A stretch of 64,000 bases of DNA from Patiria pectinifera (taxonomy: Eukaryota > Echinodermata > Asteroidea > Valvatida > Asterinidae), in the NCBI GenBank assembly GCA_029964075.1, contig CM057140.1, positions 8,574,643-8,638,642 of the forward strand. The letters are read 5' to 3'. Under the pieces are notes generated by a model that did not search any database, was not told the DNA's origin, and saw nothing but the letters and a program-made list of their open reading frames with translations. This document shows positions 1 through 12,745 of this stretch, piece by piece. Position numbers and translations under genes: made by a program. Within the stretch, counting starts at the first letter, position 1; the number at the start of each line of letters is the position of its first letter.

Positions 1-2640
1 ATTTTGAGTCTCTTCCAAACTGTCATCAGCAGCCACACTTCTGTGGTGCATCCATTGTTACATGGCAAGCGATCTAAATGTATTGGTGCTTATAAATTAC
101 AGGGGTGTTTTGGTATACAAGCAGGGAATGTTTTGTTAATGTGTTAATTAAAAAAAAAAAAACTTCCCCAACAAACCACAAGTGCTTACAGATTTTATCC
201 CTTTCTGGCGGGTATTTGGGTTTTTTTCTGAAAGGGAGGGGTACAGCACACTGTGATCCCCATGTTGATTTGCTTATACTTTGATCAATTTTCCTACAAC
301 CGATTTGGCAGGAAAATATTGGTTGACCATTACTCTATAATATGACATTCTTGGTTCTATTGCTGTTACCACTAGAGGTGTTTTTATATATTTTTCCAAA
401 CTCTTGTCTAGATAACATTTTAGGCATAATTTCTGTATTTCTGTGTAAACATTCATCCCAGTCAAGCAATTGTATGCATCCATTGTCACTGCCATAGGGA
501 CTTATAATTACTGATTTTATTCCAAGAACGTGTGGGTTTTCAACCCGAATTGGCAAAACTAAAGTAAATATACACAATTGTGGTGATATTATTTAATGAT
601 CTGCAATTGATTCATGTAATAACTAAAAGAAACGTATACATCAAAACAAAATGGTACAGATTGAGGGGTGAAAATTACATGCGCTTCTCGCACCAATGGC
701 GGCCACGCTACATACTGAGCACGTATTGTTGTTAATTATATAGCCATGAATTTCAGTCATAGGATAATACTTCCGTGATAGGCTTTGAAAATGGAAGTAT
801 TTTTGACTTTAGTTTATGAGCACCGATGTCTTTACAACGGTTGCCATGGTAATAATAAGCACACTACAGAAGTGTATTGGGTGCCACAAAACTTCATGTT
901 GATTAGGCAAATACAAATTTGGAGGACACTTCCACTAAAAAAATACTTCAGACCCTAACTACATGTATATAGCCAAGTCAAGTCAGAGTGAAATTCATGC
1001 AATCAAATTGATGCTGTGTTCTCTCGGAGCTTTCACTGGAGTGATCGTTGTTTTAAAGTACATGTATTTCAATATAAACAAATAAGAGTTGCTCTCTAAA
1101 TCGACAGATCTTTTCCGTTTTGAAATATAATAAAATAGACGTCATTTTGTTCACCACACCTTTTACTGTAATTCCAAAGAAGCTTGCAATATAAACAAAT
1201 GTGTACAGCGTACATGCATGTGTCCAGATCACCCCTCCCACCCCCCACCCACTCCCGCGACATACACACCCCTTCTCCTCCTCACTTTTTCGGATATTTC
1301 AAGCTGCCCCGTGTTGTAAAAAAGCCACCTTACATAATTCAGACTTTTCCCAAGGCCATATTCATGCAAGTAATCTCAACAAAATTGTACTTGTTGACTT
1401 GTTGGGGAGGGCGTGGTTATCTTTAAGCTTTGGGAGTGGGGGTGGCAGGGCAAAGGGGCTATCTGTGAGACGGCTGTTGGTGTAGATCGTAAAAGGTTCA
1501 CTTTCAAATTGATATCTAGTATTTACAATTTATTTTAGGCAAATACATGCAGAAATCAAAATCTGAATTTGGTGGCAAATGAAGGAGCGGGGCCTAGCTG
1601 GGAGGGGAGGATTGGACATCATTTGAATAATGGTGCACTTCAATCAGAGGACAATGGATATGGCCATTATTATTCATTGCGGCTTGCAATCACATGAGTT
1701 TTGCCCATGTGACAATGATTGTACCGACAATGCTAAGTTATTGGTGGGTGGTCACACCCCACCCTCAACCCCAAGCAACGCCCCGGGGTGGGAGAAGGGG
1801 AGGCTGTGAAAAGGAACTCTGTTATTTCTAAAGTGTTCACTTGCATATTATTTATTTACATTTGTTTCGTTATGCAACATACACATTCAAGATTCGGTGG
1901 CACAGGGGAGTGGGCGGGGCCTAGCCAGGTGTGGGGGAAGTACACTACCTACTATTCATCCAATGGTCTAAAAATGATAAACAGTCTGATTTTGTTTGTA
2001 ATAATGTGCTAGATTAATTAACAATACCAATTATACAAGTTTAATACCCAAAACAAAGGAAAACACTGAAAATACACTTTTTAAGGTGTTTGTGAAATTT
2101 ACCATTTTTGGAGCGCTGCTGCACAAAGGCTATACAATAACCCAACATTTTCTCACCAGATATGAAAAGACCAATGTCTGAACTAACCATAGCCGAAGGC
2201 AAATTATTCTGAGTGCCCTGGCAAGTGCCATTTTGGAGGGATAAAAATGGGGTAAAAAATGCAATTTTGCTAGTTGTAAAAACATGCTGTATTATAGGGC
2301 CTAAAAATAATATAAAGGAGATTTTTCAGAAGTGTTTTTATTTTTTCTTGTAAGGGTAAGGATGATACTTTGTCATGATATAGTTACTTTTGTGACATTA
2401 CTTTGCAGTTTGGCTTGATGACCTTTGAAAATAACGCAAAAACTGAATTTTTGCAGCCTCAAAATTTCCGAAAAATGGCCAAAACACATAATGGCCCGTA
2501 ACCATGGCAACGGGCAAAATATCGGATTAAAAAGTCTAATTTTGGTTACTTGCTCCCAAAGTCCTTTCATACCACAAAGTATTAAAAACAAATTCGATTT
2601 TTTGAGCGTGGACACTTATATGAAGTATTTACACGAAATG
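1..2640. other. Non-coding, AT-rich flank
   Basis: No reading frame here shows a recognisable domain or splice structure. The stretch around 1220-1480 is rich in CCCACCC-type and GGGTGGG-type words, and 1740-1800 and 1900-1940 carry short C- or G-rich tracts of the kind seen at ends of small non-autonomous transposons elsewhere in this window. I see no RNA gene or confident promoter. Confidence 0.5.
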
Positions 2641-2644
2641 ACTC

Positions 2645-3310
2645 TTAAGCCTTTATTTAGAAGCTATATCGACGGCTATAAAAATAGGGAAATGTTTGGT
2701 TTTTTGTTATAATAAATAATACGAAGTTGAAAAATGATCAGGGAAAAAAGTAAATAGATGCTCGAATCTGAGTTTATCTTCCTCTAAAACCTTAATTTAT
2801 CGTATCAAATGAAACCCTGTAACAAGAAAATATCAGCCAGATCTATTGAACGTTGTATTCTCGGTGATTTTAAAGTACTGATATATTATTTTAGCGTGGA
2901 ATATTTCTTGTTCGGTACAAAATGTTAGGGGTGTGTGACCGTACGACACTATAGCCTTGGTTCAAGAGATGGGGAGGGGTTAGCTGAACGGAGGTGTTAG
3001 TAGGCATGTTTCACGTTTTTCTGCACGATTCTCTTATCTGTTTGTGGCCCAAGTGGGTTAGACCGCCTAAGCCTCTAGAAGGATTTTCGCCTTTGGCATA
3101 ACTTAAGTAAGAATTATCTATATGAAAAACTCCCTGAAATTAATGCACATGGAATTGCTTTCATTGTGAAGTGAACGTAAATGCGTGAGGCTAACTTGCG
3201 TTTTGTTTTCATTTTATTTTTACACAGTTCATGCGTATTGTTTTTATGACGTTCCAGAAGCAATATGAACGTTTTATACGCCATGTTTATTATTTGGACT
3301 TATCTTTACA
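2645..3310 (+). repeat. Dispersed duplicated block P, copy 1 (first part)
   Basis: The sequence beginning with AAGCCTTTATTTAGAAGC and containing TTAGCTGAACGG and GTGTTAGTAGGCATGT recurs, diverged, at 46745-47700 and 51590-51990, with a fragment near 43838-43985. The copies are collinear over several hundred bases. Together with the next repeat it forms a larger ancient duplication between 2.6-4.2 kb and 46.7-49.6 kb. It contains no convincing coding sequence. Confidence 0.65.
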
Positions 3311-3349
3311 GTTTAATATTAATTGCTTTTTTCGAATATTGATTATTCT

Positions 3350-4150
3350 AATGTTTATATTTCAAAGATCATTGCCCTCAAGAAGAAAAGGTGACATTAT
3401 ATGACAATAATTACACGAATGGAACGTAAGAATCAATGCTTGTGTTTTAGAGATGTTAAATATGAGAAGTTATGTTATACAGACTTTATTTGGAAGAAAA
3501 TGAATATTATTATTAAAGAGACAAGTATGTTTAATCGGAAACCAATGCATCAACGGGAAATTTTTTACTCTTCCAAAAACTATAATTTCTCACATCTGAT
3601 TTCTTGCATTTCGAATCTGATCGATACTCACTTTGTGCATATCCTAATTTACATAAATCAGCCTTTGTTTGGACCAAAACATCGACCAAATTTGGACATT
3701 TCAAGAAAGATGGTGCGATACGACATTCATAGTGTGGTCTCAACCGCATTTTCCGCTCCCGCGCACTGTCGTTGGTTTGAAATTTTAGAATAACAGCACT
3801 GTTTCAAATAGTAAGAGATTATCAACAACAAAACAGTTTCCTTTACACTTTTTTTTATGTCAAAGGTAATTTAAACGTGCGTGTTCCAAGACTGTTGCCT
3901 ATATGACGTGTATTGACAGAACTGCTCACCGCATTCACTTTGCGCGTAACAGCGTACTGTCAGTGCTATTTTCGAGTTTAACCCAAAACCAGAATCGGTT
4001 GTTTTTTTAACTGGAATAAAAGAGTAATGAATCAGTATTAACTGCAGTTTCAAACTTTGCAGAGTCATGACCGTGATGACGCGCGGGTCACAGGTCGCGC
4101 AAAATCTATCAAATCAGAGCGTGAATTCATCAGCCCTTCCCAGCGTCCTG
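3350..4150 (+). repeat. Dispersed duplicated block P, copy 1 (second part)
   Basis: From AAGAAAAGGTGACATTATAT onward this matches 48880-49600 collinearly, and parts recur near 45045-45080, 49700-50050 and 50420-50530. The 4013-4150 end (CAATCAGAGCG-like words and CAGCCCTTCCCAGCG) also resembles 19850-19990. The 130-residue open frame inside is not conserved between copies, so I treat the block as non-coding. This copy supplies the uninterrupted site for the element at 47739-48837. Confidence 0.6.
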
Positions 4151-4559
4151 TTTGCAGGGCGGGGGGTACGAGCGAAACCCTTAGGATAAAAAAAATAGTG
4201 TGTAAAAGTCGGAGTTTTTGAAATTATTTTTGGTACATTTATTTCTTCAGAAAATCACCCTCGGAAAAGGTTTTTGCAAAATTTTAACTAGCAACTCAAT
4301 TTATGGTAACTGAAAAATCGCATGACGAGAACGAGGCATATCGTGCCAAAAAATTGCCTCTCACTTCCGAAAATCTAAAATACAGGCCAACTAGTTGAAC
4401 TATTATGAAACAATTTTGTGGCGGTCATTGGGTAAAAACTTCAACTTTAATTTGTTTGATTAAACTTGAAGGACTAATTGTCATTTATACATAAATATAT
4501 AATGACCGTTGATAAGAACTGTATTAAAGCGTGATTCAAACAAACCAGGCTAAATCTAG

Positions 4560-5160
4560 AATCCATCGGATGTAGGTAGGTAACAACCTCGTTCCTAGGG
4601 TGTCGAACAGTACACTCCACCACTACCTGCTCTCTCACCCTGAACACGTTTGCAAATGAGGAATAGTCTGGCGCCGTGCTGTGCCTTACATAAGCGTTTG
4701 TTTTGGTAAATGGTGTCTGGGGTAAAAACAGAATCAATTCGTCGCTCCGTGAGCATGGCGTAATTTACGAAAAACTTTTTTCAAGTTGAAATGTTACAAT
4801 CTTAGCCAGTCAATATGCAAATTGGATACGAAATGATTATTTTTAAGAAGGTGTAAACGTAATAATTGCAATGAACGTGAAAACGCGTTAATACACGAAA
4901 TACACGATATAATTCCATTTCTTGATAATTGAAGTTTCGAATCTGGATTCATGAAGTAAGTTCCAATCCCAGCGTTTACTTTTGGAAATGAGGTTGAAAA
5001 TAAAGTAAGCACTGGAGACGAGGTTGAGGTATAAATCTTCGCATCGTTTTTTTGTCCTCATGCAAGTACGCAATGTGAATACAAACGTGATCGAACAAGG
5101 AGACGTCAGTACGAAAATCTGGATTTGAAGGTCGTAAGTAAAATTCCTTTTTTACCAATC
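4560..5160 (+). repeat. Dispersed repeat shared with 18.9-19.7 kb
   Basis: Words such as ACCTCGTTCC followed by GGTGTCGA and CAGT, and a later GGAGACGAGGTTGAG, recur in the same order near 18930-19440. No coding signal is visible. The rest of 5160-5797 is non-coding sequence upstream of Ig gene A; 5390-5510 resembles 33535-33660 and is therefore also part of a dispersed repeat. Confidence 0.55.
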
Positions 5161-5797
5161 TCCAACTGATTATTCATAATTTTGTTCCCGCCAAGATCAA
5201 ATCCCAACATGAATATTACTCGGGGCTGATTACGGTTAAAAACATTCTGTCAAAAATTATAGCAAGAGAAGGGGCAACGCCGTGTAAAATGCCCGTAGAA
5301 GGGTCACGGAAGGTCCGGAAGCTCAAAGACAAATGGCGTACTTTCAGGCTCTATTGCTGACAAGAAATCGACGCTTCTGCATATGCAAAGGACTGGAGGA
5401 AGAGACTATGGGAACAAAGCTTTACTTGGAAAAAGAATTATGCAAAAACAAAGAGTAAAACTATTGAAACCAGTTTCCTTTGTTTCACGTTTCAAGGGAA
5501 TGTGGCACGATTCCGGTGGTGATTATTCCTACCACCGCAGTGCTGTAAATGGGGAAGGCTATTACCTTCGTGTGCGTGGACGCTAGTTGTTTCACTTCCC
5601 GCATGAAACTGACATCTGACTTATACTCAGAAAAAGCACAGTGAATTTTAGATGAAACAACCAAGGTCCTGCAACTTGTTGGAGTTTGATAACCGAGTGT
5701 ATAATAGATAAAAACTCAAAGATTTCAAACTGCTCGTTCCGAGGTTTTATCACCAAGACGCATCGACGTGTTTGTGAAATTGGTCCCGGATTAAACC

Positions 5798-6227
5798 ATG
5801 TTGTCTGTGGTTATCTTGGTCGCCTTGTGTACGGCCATTGGAGCCGAATTCGTAAGAAACCCCGAGAGTGTGACAGTGAATGAAGGAGACAATGTTACTT
5901 TGACCTGTGAAGAAACAAGCCATTATGAGGCTCAATCTTCGTGCACTGGGTATGTTTACTACTGGAGGAGGAATATTTCAACTGTTTTAGGGGAATACCT
6001 CACAAGCTGTATCTCAGTTGAAACTGCTTACAATGATCGAATGACAGTTACTAAAGACGGTGGTCTTTATACTCTCAATATTCACAAAGTGCGCCCCGAA
6101 GATACTGGCGATTACTATTGTTACATATATTACAATCGCTTTTTTGATTACTATTCAGACACTGCTCTTTTGACAGTTAATGCACTACCAAGGAACACTC
6201 CCAGTCCTTCACTGACCGTGTCTGAAG
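5798..6227 (+). CDS. Ig-family membrane receptor gene A, exon 1 (signal peptide + V domain)
   Basis: This exon encodes the first 143 residues of a predicted 324-residue type I membrane protein. Residues 1-16 form a hydrophobic signal peptide. A V-type Ig domain follows: canonical cysteines 37 and 108, core Trp 56, and the strand-F motif EDTGDYYC at 101-108. Cys49 and Cys71 form an extra pair placed as in genes B, C and D, a pattern also known from CD300/pIgR-like V domains. The frame ends in a stop 11 bases past an AAG/GTGAGT donor at 6227/6228. Joined to the acceptor CCACAG at 7757 the reading frame continues exactly (phase 1, Asp144). The ATG at 5798 is the only one preceding the signal peptide. 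Ligand and function are unknown; a surface immune-type receptor is inferred. Confidence 0.82.
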
Positions 6228-7757
6228 GTGAGTCTTAAAATATACTAAAAATGTAAAAAAGCCTGCACTTTGTTCCGACATTTTCTATCCACAATGCGAA
6301 AAACAAAATAAAAGAAAAACGGTACATGATACAGTCACGTCATTTCTTTCGAACAGAAAGGTATGAACAGAAGTCATTGGTCATAAACTATGGATTGAAA
6401 CCCCGTCAATAATTTTCAAAAATTTTAAAAATCATTACGAAGTTATACCAGTACCTGATAATGATGGGAGCAATGGACAATTATGCGCCCAAGACGAGTT
6501 CAGCGATAGCCTAAAGTTCGCACTCGATCTGCGATCATTCTATGGGAACGTTCAATTCAATTCAGAACATTTATTTCCACACCCGCAACAGCAATAATGA
6601 CACAGGACTAATACAATCATGTAGACACTTAATGTAATGCTAAATGAATGTCAAAATTACACAGGTTAAATACATACAGGTATAGAGATATGTACATGTA
6701 TATCAGGCTTCATTGCTTCCAGGCACCATATAACCCCACTTCACCGTTGGAATCCCTCAGTCTCCTGACGACGGGCAGAGCATACTGTCCGAAACGTTGA
6801 GTACCCTCCGGTTCTTTTCAGAACCACACATACTCACAAAAGAGATTTTGCCACATGGCGCTACCGCAACAACATAGATGGTATGTGATCTGTACGACCA
6901 TTGCAAACAGAGGTCACGGCTAGTTATTCCGAAATAAAACAAGAGTCTTAGTCAAGATCAAGTTGAAGGGAAGCAGGAAATGAACAACAGATCGTTAACG
7001 TTCAGTACCACATTGTAAACACGCACCTTACTCGATTTCCCACGACCTTGAACTGGTAACTTTCGTTCAGTTGCACTTCTCGTGAACTCTGACAAACTCG
7101 ACAATTTAATTTCTGACTGTTTTTCAACTCGTGAATAATGTATTTTAGTTTGCCATTTCCTGTTCATGTTTGGTGTCTGCAACCCACTGAGAAGAAACTT
7201 TCCTTTGGGTTGCTCTTGCGCGCCAACATTCGTTCTGCGAGTCGGACTGGTTCCAAGTCCCTATATTACTTTTTAATCAGATAGGCTCTGGAACCAGTCT
7301 ATCCTGTGATAACTGAATTATTGTCGGGCCGCAAAAAAATTCAGCAGTTATTCCATGGTAGTTATTCCAGTCTTTTTTATATCTCATACAAAAGTGAACA
7401 ACCTTGCATTGCTAGAGAATGGCAATTAAAAATTTTTAAATCTATTTAATTCGGGGTAAAAATCGAGGAAAAGCAACGAACAATGATCTTTAATCATATG
7501 ACTTTTTCACAATGAAATCAATATAATTGTTCGCACTGTCAGACATGGTGTATTGAAATCCCATTGAGACCATGGTATGTTGAGACCAAACAGTCTTCAA
7601 CTTTATGTAGGTAAATAAATCAATGAAACACTAGAATTTTGAATATGACACGTGACGCCGTGAAGTTTTTATATACTAAATAAACAGGTGAGAAAGTTCG
7701 GTTATGAGTAGGAATAGACCCACATAATCCTTTCGATACTTTCGACCGTTTCCACAG
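6228..7757 (+). other. Intron of gene A
   Basis: It begins GTGAGT and ends TTTCCACAG. About 6541-6720 looks like the AT-rich tail of an old retroelement, and CCGAAACGTTGAGTAC near 6792 resembles a word common in retroelement 3' parts. The inverted words GACTGGTTCC (about 7227) and GGAACCAGTC (about 7290) suggest a small TIR element. No further Ig-type exon was recognised, although gene D, which shares the tail, has a second Ig domain. Confidence 0.65.
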
Positions 7758-8302
7758 ATTCTAATAGCCGCACGTCGGCGGTGTATGAGGAGTTTCCCAC
7801 CCAAGGCAGCTCTGCTCTGACACATACACCGGTTGCCTCGACACAAGGAGTCACCTCTATCACAGAGTCAAACGACACCACTTTCTCCGGTAGTAATTCA
7901 TCTGAAGGTCTCACGTTTGGGGTAGTCTTTGCAGGCACTCTTGCCTTGATTTTCCTTCTCCTTGTCGTCGTACTCTCACGCTGCTTGTTGAAGTATAAAA
8001 AGAAAGCTGAACAATCGCATCAAGCTCAGAATCCCCTTCGAAAAGATGGGTGCACCGGTTCTACGAGAGCCCTGGAAAATTCACAGACGTACCAAGACCT
8101 TATACAAGAACCTCGGCTACACCACACGTACCAAGACCTTCAACAAGATCCTCGGGTACACCTTGGCCTTCCAAACAGACGGGACAACATCGTGGGATTC
8201 GTCTACGCGAACATGAACCCAGGGCAACCTGCTGAAGGCAATGAGACGACGCAGGGTGGCACTGGTGAGCAGACACTCTATGAAATTCCTAATGCCCTGT
8301 AA
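7758..8302 (+). CDS. Ig-family membrane receptor gene A, exon 2 (stalk, membrane span, tyrosine tail)
   Basis: This exon supplies residues 144-324. A Ser/Thr-rich stalk (about 145-193) leads to a strongly hydrophobic span at about 194-218 and a basic stop-transfer KYKKK at 222-226. The tail has four tyrosine boxes: YQDL at Y255 and Y268, with nine residues between the boxes (one more than the usual ITAM spacing of 6-8); YANM at Y293, matching the YxxM form bound by PI3K SH2 domains and the YxN form bound by Grb2; and YEIP at Y318. Span and tail are nearly the same as in gene D at 29.6 kb while the V domains differ, so the tail module is shared. No typical polyadenylation signal follows closely. 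Signalling roles are inferred from motifs only. Confidence 0.8.
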
Positions 8303-11300
8303 AATGGTACTATAACGCGTCTAAAAAAATGACTTGTATGAATGACTCACAAAATCTGCATCGAAAAAGTTTAAATAATCTATTTCAGAAAGAAACACGT
8401 CAGACGTAATTTTATTGGGCAGTTGATTTTCGTAATTTGTTAACGAATGTTTAATGAAACAACTAACATGATTATGTTTGTTCCACAAAGAAACGTGTTA
8501 TTCCAGAAACGTGTTATTCCAAACGTGCATAACTGTTGCTTAAAAAAAGGTGGAAACATTGGCGTAAATTAGGAGGGAGCTTGGGAGAAGACAGGCGCCC
8601 CCTTGTGGCCCTGACTCAGAATCTGGGCAAGCCCTTTAATTAAGCTTGCCCTTGTAAGTTTTACCCCAGTTTGCCACAGAGTGTCAATTGTTTTAACTGT
8701 ACGTGAAAAATTAATCAGTGTTTCATTGTTACAAAATGACAGCTGTCATAATTTCAAATTGAGCAATTATTTCATTCCGTTAAGTTATGTATATAATTAC
8801 TATAGGTTATAGAAAAAGCTGATATATACTTATGGGGGTTGCACGAAGGCCTGGTGGCCATTCTTGTACTATAACAGTGTGTAATTAGCATTAAGTAGAA
8901 TAAAAAAAACGTATGTCAGTTTGAAAGGAATTATACGCTTCAATGGGTAGAAAAAACTCACGTACTTTGCTATTTGCTATTTGTACGAACGAATGGTTAT
9001 CCTTGTATTGTTAAAAAAAAAACAAGTGCTTAATACTAATAGTAGGCCTAGGTTATTCGTATAAAGTCGAATTTTAATGGGGAACAAAATGATTCATGAC
9101 TTCTGACGAATGGTGTCGCAGCAAAAGCGGACGATATTGACACTACAGGACGTATTTATAAGTGGCGCTATTCGGGCGGCATTTTTGACGACAGACACGC
9201 GATTTTGTCGACAAGAACGATAAATGGGGACATAAGATGTCACCCCTCCCCACCACAACATGCTCTCTCTATCGACGCCCGTGACGACGTGAGAGATTGC
9301 TAGATGATGTTGCTTCAGGTCTGAAACTAACGGAGGAGTCTCATCAAATAGGCATGTAGTTTCTTGTGTCAGCCTCATGCCATGTTTCGTTATTGTAGGT
9401 ATAGAGAAAAGATGCTATGTATTGTAAATATTATATTAAAGGTTCAATAAAGATAAAAACGGTTAGTACGGCCTTGTAAAGTACAGGGTAGACATTGGCT
9501 AGGTAAATTGCATTGACTGGGATTGTAAAATCCGTGCATCTACATCACTCATAACCTTTATATAAATAATACTCTTTACAAACAACCCCTAGAAGTATTA
9601 GGCTATACGCTAAAGGAATCAGCCTATTGGTTCAAACAAATAAGGAACTTTAAAGGGGAGGAGGCTTCAACTCATATGTCACTCTAAATGAAAACAACAA
9701 TCTTAACAGAAACCAAAAATGTGTTGCCGAAGAAAAATTCTTTTTCTGGATTGCATAATTCAATCGGATGCTTAGGGTTAATATCCTGTTTGGAAACCTG
9801 CTGTGTAGCTTTATCAAGCGATACCAATCAATGAAATGATATCATCGTATCTTTGCCTTCAGACAAAGCTCTGATTGCAGTAACATATCATGTACTGTCT
9901 GTATTTTCTGTACATTGTATAATTGCGAATGTTACTCATTGTTTATGTGATATTTTAAGAATTGTATAATTTGGAACTTTGTAAATGTAATTTGCGAAGA
10001 TATTGGGACTGCACTAGACAACTTGAACTTGAAGTGTAGCATTTTTATAGGGTCTGATTTCTTTTTGATAAAAAAGGGTTAGGTTTTCGGTAAATTGTGA
10101 TTTATAAAATTTGCATTGTTTTTTTGGCCAATTTAATACTTTAACTGATCACTTAACGTAATGGTACGAGTGTTTTTGTCAGTCCTACGTATAAAAACCG
10201 GTATTGTAAAGTTATTGCAACTACAATAGCTATAATCTGCATGATGATGATGGGATTAAGTAAAGGATAACTCAGTTTATAAGCGTATCTCTGTTAAAAT
10301 GCCAAACTGCAACCATGTTGCTGCATTTTTCATAATTGATTTTAATTCCATGAGTAATTTATTTTTAAAAAATGTCTGCATGTAGGCTGCATCATGACAT
10401 TTATTCAAATCAGAGATTTGAGATAAAAAGTCCAAATTTGTAAAGGTCTTAACTCGAGGGTCAGCTCAGACAAGAGGTCTTGTTGTAAAAGGTTTGGTAT
10501 AGGACTATATGAAACGGCCGAAAACCACCCAGAAAATCTGTCAGTCTACATACTTTTTTTAAAATCCAGGGCCTTAATTTTCCAACTTGTACAAACACCA
10601 GAACACCACAGACAGCAGTATATAGAATTCCATCAAAGCAAACAACTGTTTTATTCTGTCTCCCAAAAAAAATCTGGTTTGGTTGCCTGGTAACCTGGCC
10701 CGGATTATCCAATAGGCACGCTAAGCACTGTGCATAGGGCCTACGAAAAATTGGGGGCCTACGAAAAAATCGGGGGCCTACGAAAATTCCGCAGTTTGCC
10801 ATGAAACACAAATAGGCCTTCCAACACACCCATCTTTGTAAAAACTGGCAATCGTGGACCCCTTTTGTCCGTACATTACTAACACATTGTCCTAAAGGTT
10901 GGTAACGGTATCTAGACATTTCTGTACAAAACCCCTACACCGGGGGTTTTGTGTAGAAAATATCAGACGGTTATTTTTTTACTCCCCATCATGCTCAATT
11001 CAATTCAGCAGCCGCCCCGAAGTCCGATTTTAAAGAATAAGTTAAGATGCAGATTCAAGGTACTAATACTTTTACGACAACGTGCTAGTTATGTACACAA
11101 AATCAAAGGTCGTTATGCTTATAAGGTATATTTGGAAAGATAATGTGCATTATATGATAATTAGGCCGTGTCCGCATTACTTGGTTACGTCTGGAAATTA
11201 CAACCATAGACAGGTGTAATTTATTCACAATGCAGTTTGCTACCAAGAGTTTGCCACGGAGAGTTCATTTTCCCAGTGCATTGTGTGAGATGGTCGACAA

Positions 11301-11600
11301 ATTCGCAGCGCGGGACATTTTGATAGTGTTCGTTTTTCCGGTCAGTAGTTTCGTAAGCGTATGATTCGAGTATCATTTTGCACTTTTCTTTTTCTTTTGT
11401 CAATATGGTGTTTTAGTAAGGCGGCAGGCTACGCCCAATCTATAACAAATTAGCTCAAGTCGACTACAGAGTACTGACACTCATTGAAATGGGCCATGTT
11501 TTGTCGACCGTAAACTTGAGAAATGGACTCTCCATGGCCAACTCTAAGTGTCTTTGTTGATTTTGTTCTCTAAACTCTGTTGATAAAAGATATTCAGCAA
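8303..11600. other. Non-coding region with old repeats
   Basis: AT-rich intergenic DNA. About 10060-10690 is a diverged copy of sequence at 33000-33480 and 52340-52810 (shared words GGTACGAGTGTTTTTGTCAGTC, TATAATCTGCATG, AACAACTGTTTTATTCTG). At 10735-10790 a short GGGGGCCTACGAAAA motif is repeated three times. The open frames here, including a 152-residue one on the minus strand across the duplicated block, are not conserved in the other copies. Confidence 0.5.
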
Positions 11601-12745
11601 TATTTTCTTAACTTTCAGTGCGCGTTACAATTTCAACTGTGGCATTAATCTATCACCGATTTCGACACAAGGGAGCTTAATTATTTCACACAAAATGTAT
11701 TAAGTGCTTTAACAATAATAAAGATTATGACATTAAAAATTACGAGCTGACGCATTTTACACCGGTCAAATCAACCAGTTTTGCGGTCATAAACACTAAA
11801 CAAACTGAAACAATTATGTATTTTTATAATCAAAATTAAAACAAAAACATTAAGGCACAGTGACTACGTCCGTAAAGAAATCATAATACGGTAATTATAA
11901 AGCTGACCAAAGACATTGACTGTTGCGGGATTGGAACGTGAGACCGGTCGATTAACTGGTTGAGGTTCAAATCCAACTCCGGTTAATTTGTTTTGTCCCC
12001 CTATTTGAACATAGTCATATGACATAATGAGGAACCGCCAACATAGGGCGGCAAGGATAGCTCAGTTGAAGGTTGCAGGTTCAAACCCAACTTCAGTCAA
12101 TCGCTTATTTAACAGTTAATAATAACATTTAATCATAAATTAATTTTTTTAATTTGTCTTAACATTTGTTTACTAATATTCAGCATTTTGCGATACAAAT
12201 TCAAACATTTATGCATGAACGATTACTCAAACAAAAATAAAGGTAGGCCTACATAGGAACATTTTGTTTGTTTCCGAATTTGTTTTATGTTTGAAGCAAC
12301 AAAATCTCTACAAAAAAATCTTAAAGGGACACCGCGTCCTGGAATACGCCCAATTGGGCTACAAAACGCGCTCAGTGAACGAAGAACGAAACGATGATAG
12401 GATATAAATATCCACACAACTATCCTTTAAAAACCGGGCGCCTTTGTTGTATTCTTGTGTTATTCGTGCGAGAACGACTTTCGGGGTTTCCACGTTTTGG
12501 ACTCCCAAAAGTTGGGCTGTTTGTGCTAGTGATTCCAGCCGTAAGGGAGTCGCCTTTTGCGGACGTGCAAGAATGATATCAGTCTATGATATCATTGAAC
12601 TTGAGAAATACTACGATGGGCCTTATGCATGAGTTGGCCATTTTTGTCGAGTTCCCTACATGCATTTCATTAATAAAATTGTGTACTGTTGAATATGATG
12701 GCGCCAGACTATTTATGCAGGCATATAATTTTTATATTATTATAA
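11601..12745 (+). repeat. Tandem array unit 1 (1145 bp)
   Basis: First of three direct repeats that start TATTTTCTTAACTTTCAG. It shares with unit 3 a segment around 12340-12580 (AATACGCCCAATTGGGC and later CGCCTTTTGCGGACGTGCAAGAA) but lacks the roughly 600 bp that follow that segment in unit 3. It ends with the shared TGATATCATTGAACTTGAG to GCAGGCATATAA segment. The open frames in it are broken differently in the other units, so it is judged non-coding. Confidence 0.82.
12046..12092 (+). repeat. tRNA-like A-box/B-box relic in array unit 1
   Basis: GGATAGCTCAGTTG resembles a tRNA D-arm (A box) and GGTTCAAACCC a T-arm (B box), but only a few bases lie between them, so anticodon arm and acceptor pairing are absent. 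A second B-box-like word, GGTTCAAATCC, lies about 80 bases upstream. It may be a SINE relic or a chance resemblance; it is not a functional tRNA gene. The same pair recurs near 13192 and 14750. Confidence 0.4.

Noticed and set aside
3401-3793. 130-codon open frame on the plus strand
   Set aside because: It lies in dispersed block P and the frame is broken in the copies at 48.9 and 49.7 kb; composition is not protein-like.
5383-5586. 67-codon frame just upstream of gene A
   Set aside because: The DNA resembles the non-coding repeat at 33535-33660, and the peptide has no features.
10461-10919. 152-codon open frame on the minus strand
   Set aside because: It covers a repeat shared with 52.6-52.8 kb and a triplicated GGGGGCCTACGAAAA motif; no domain, and the frame is not conserved in the other copy.
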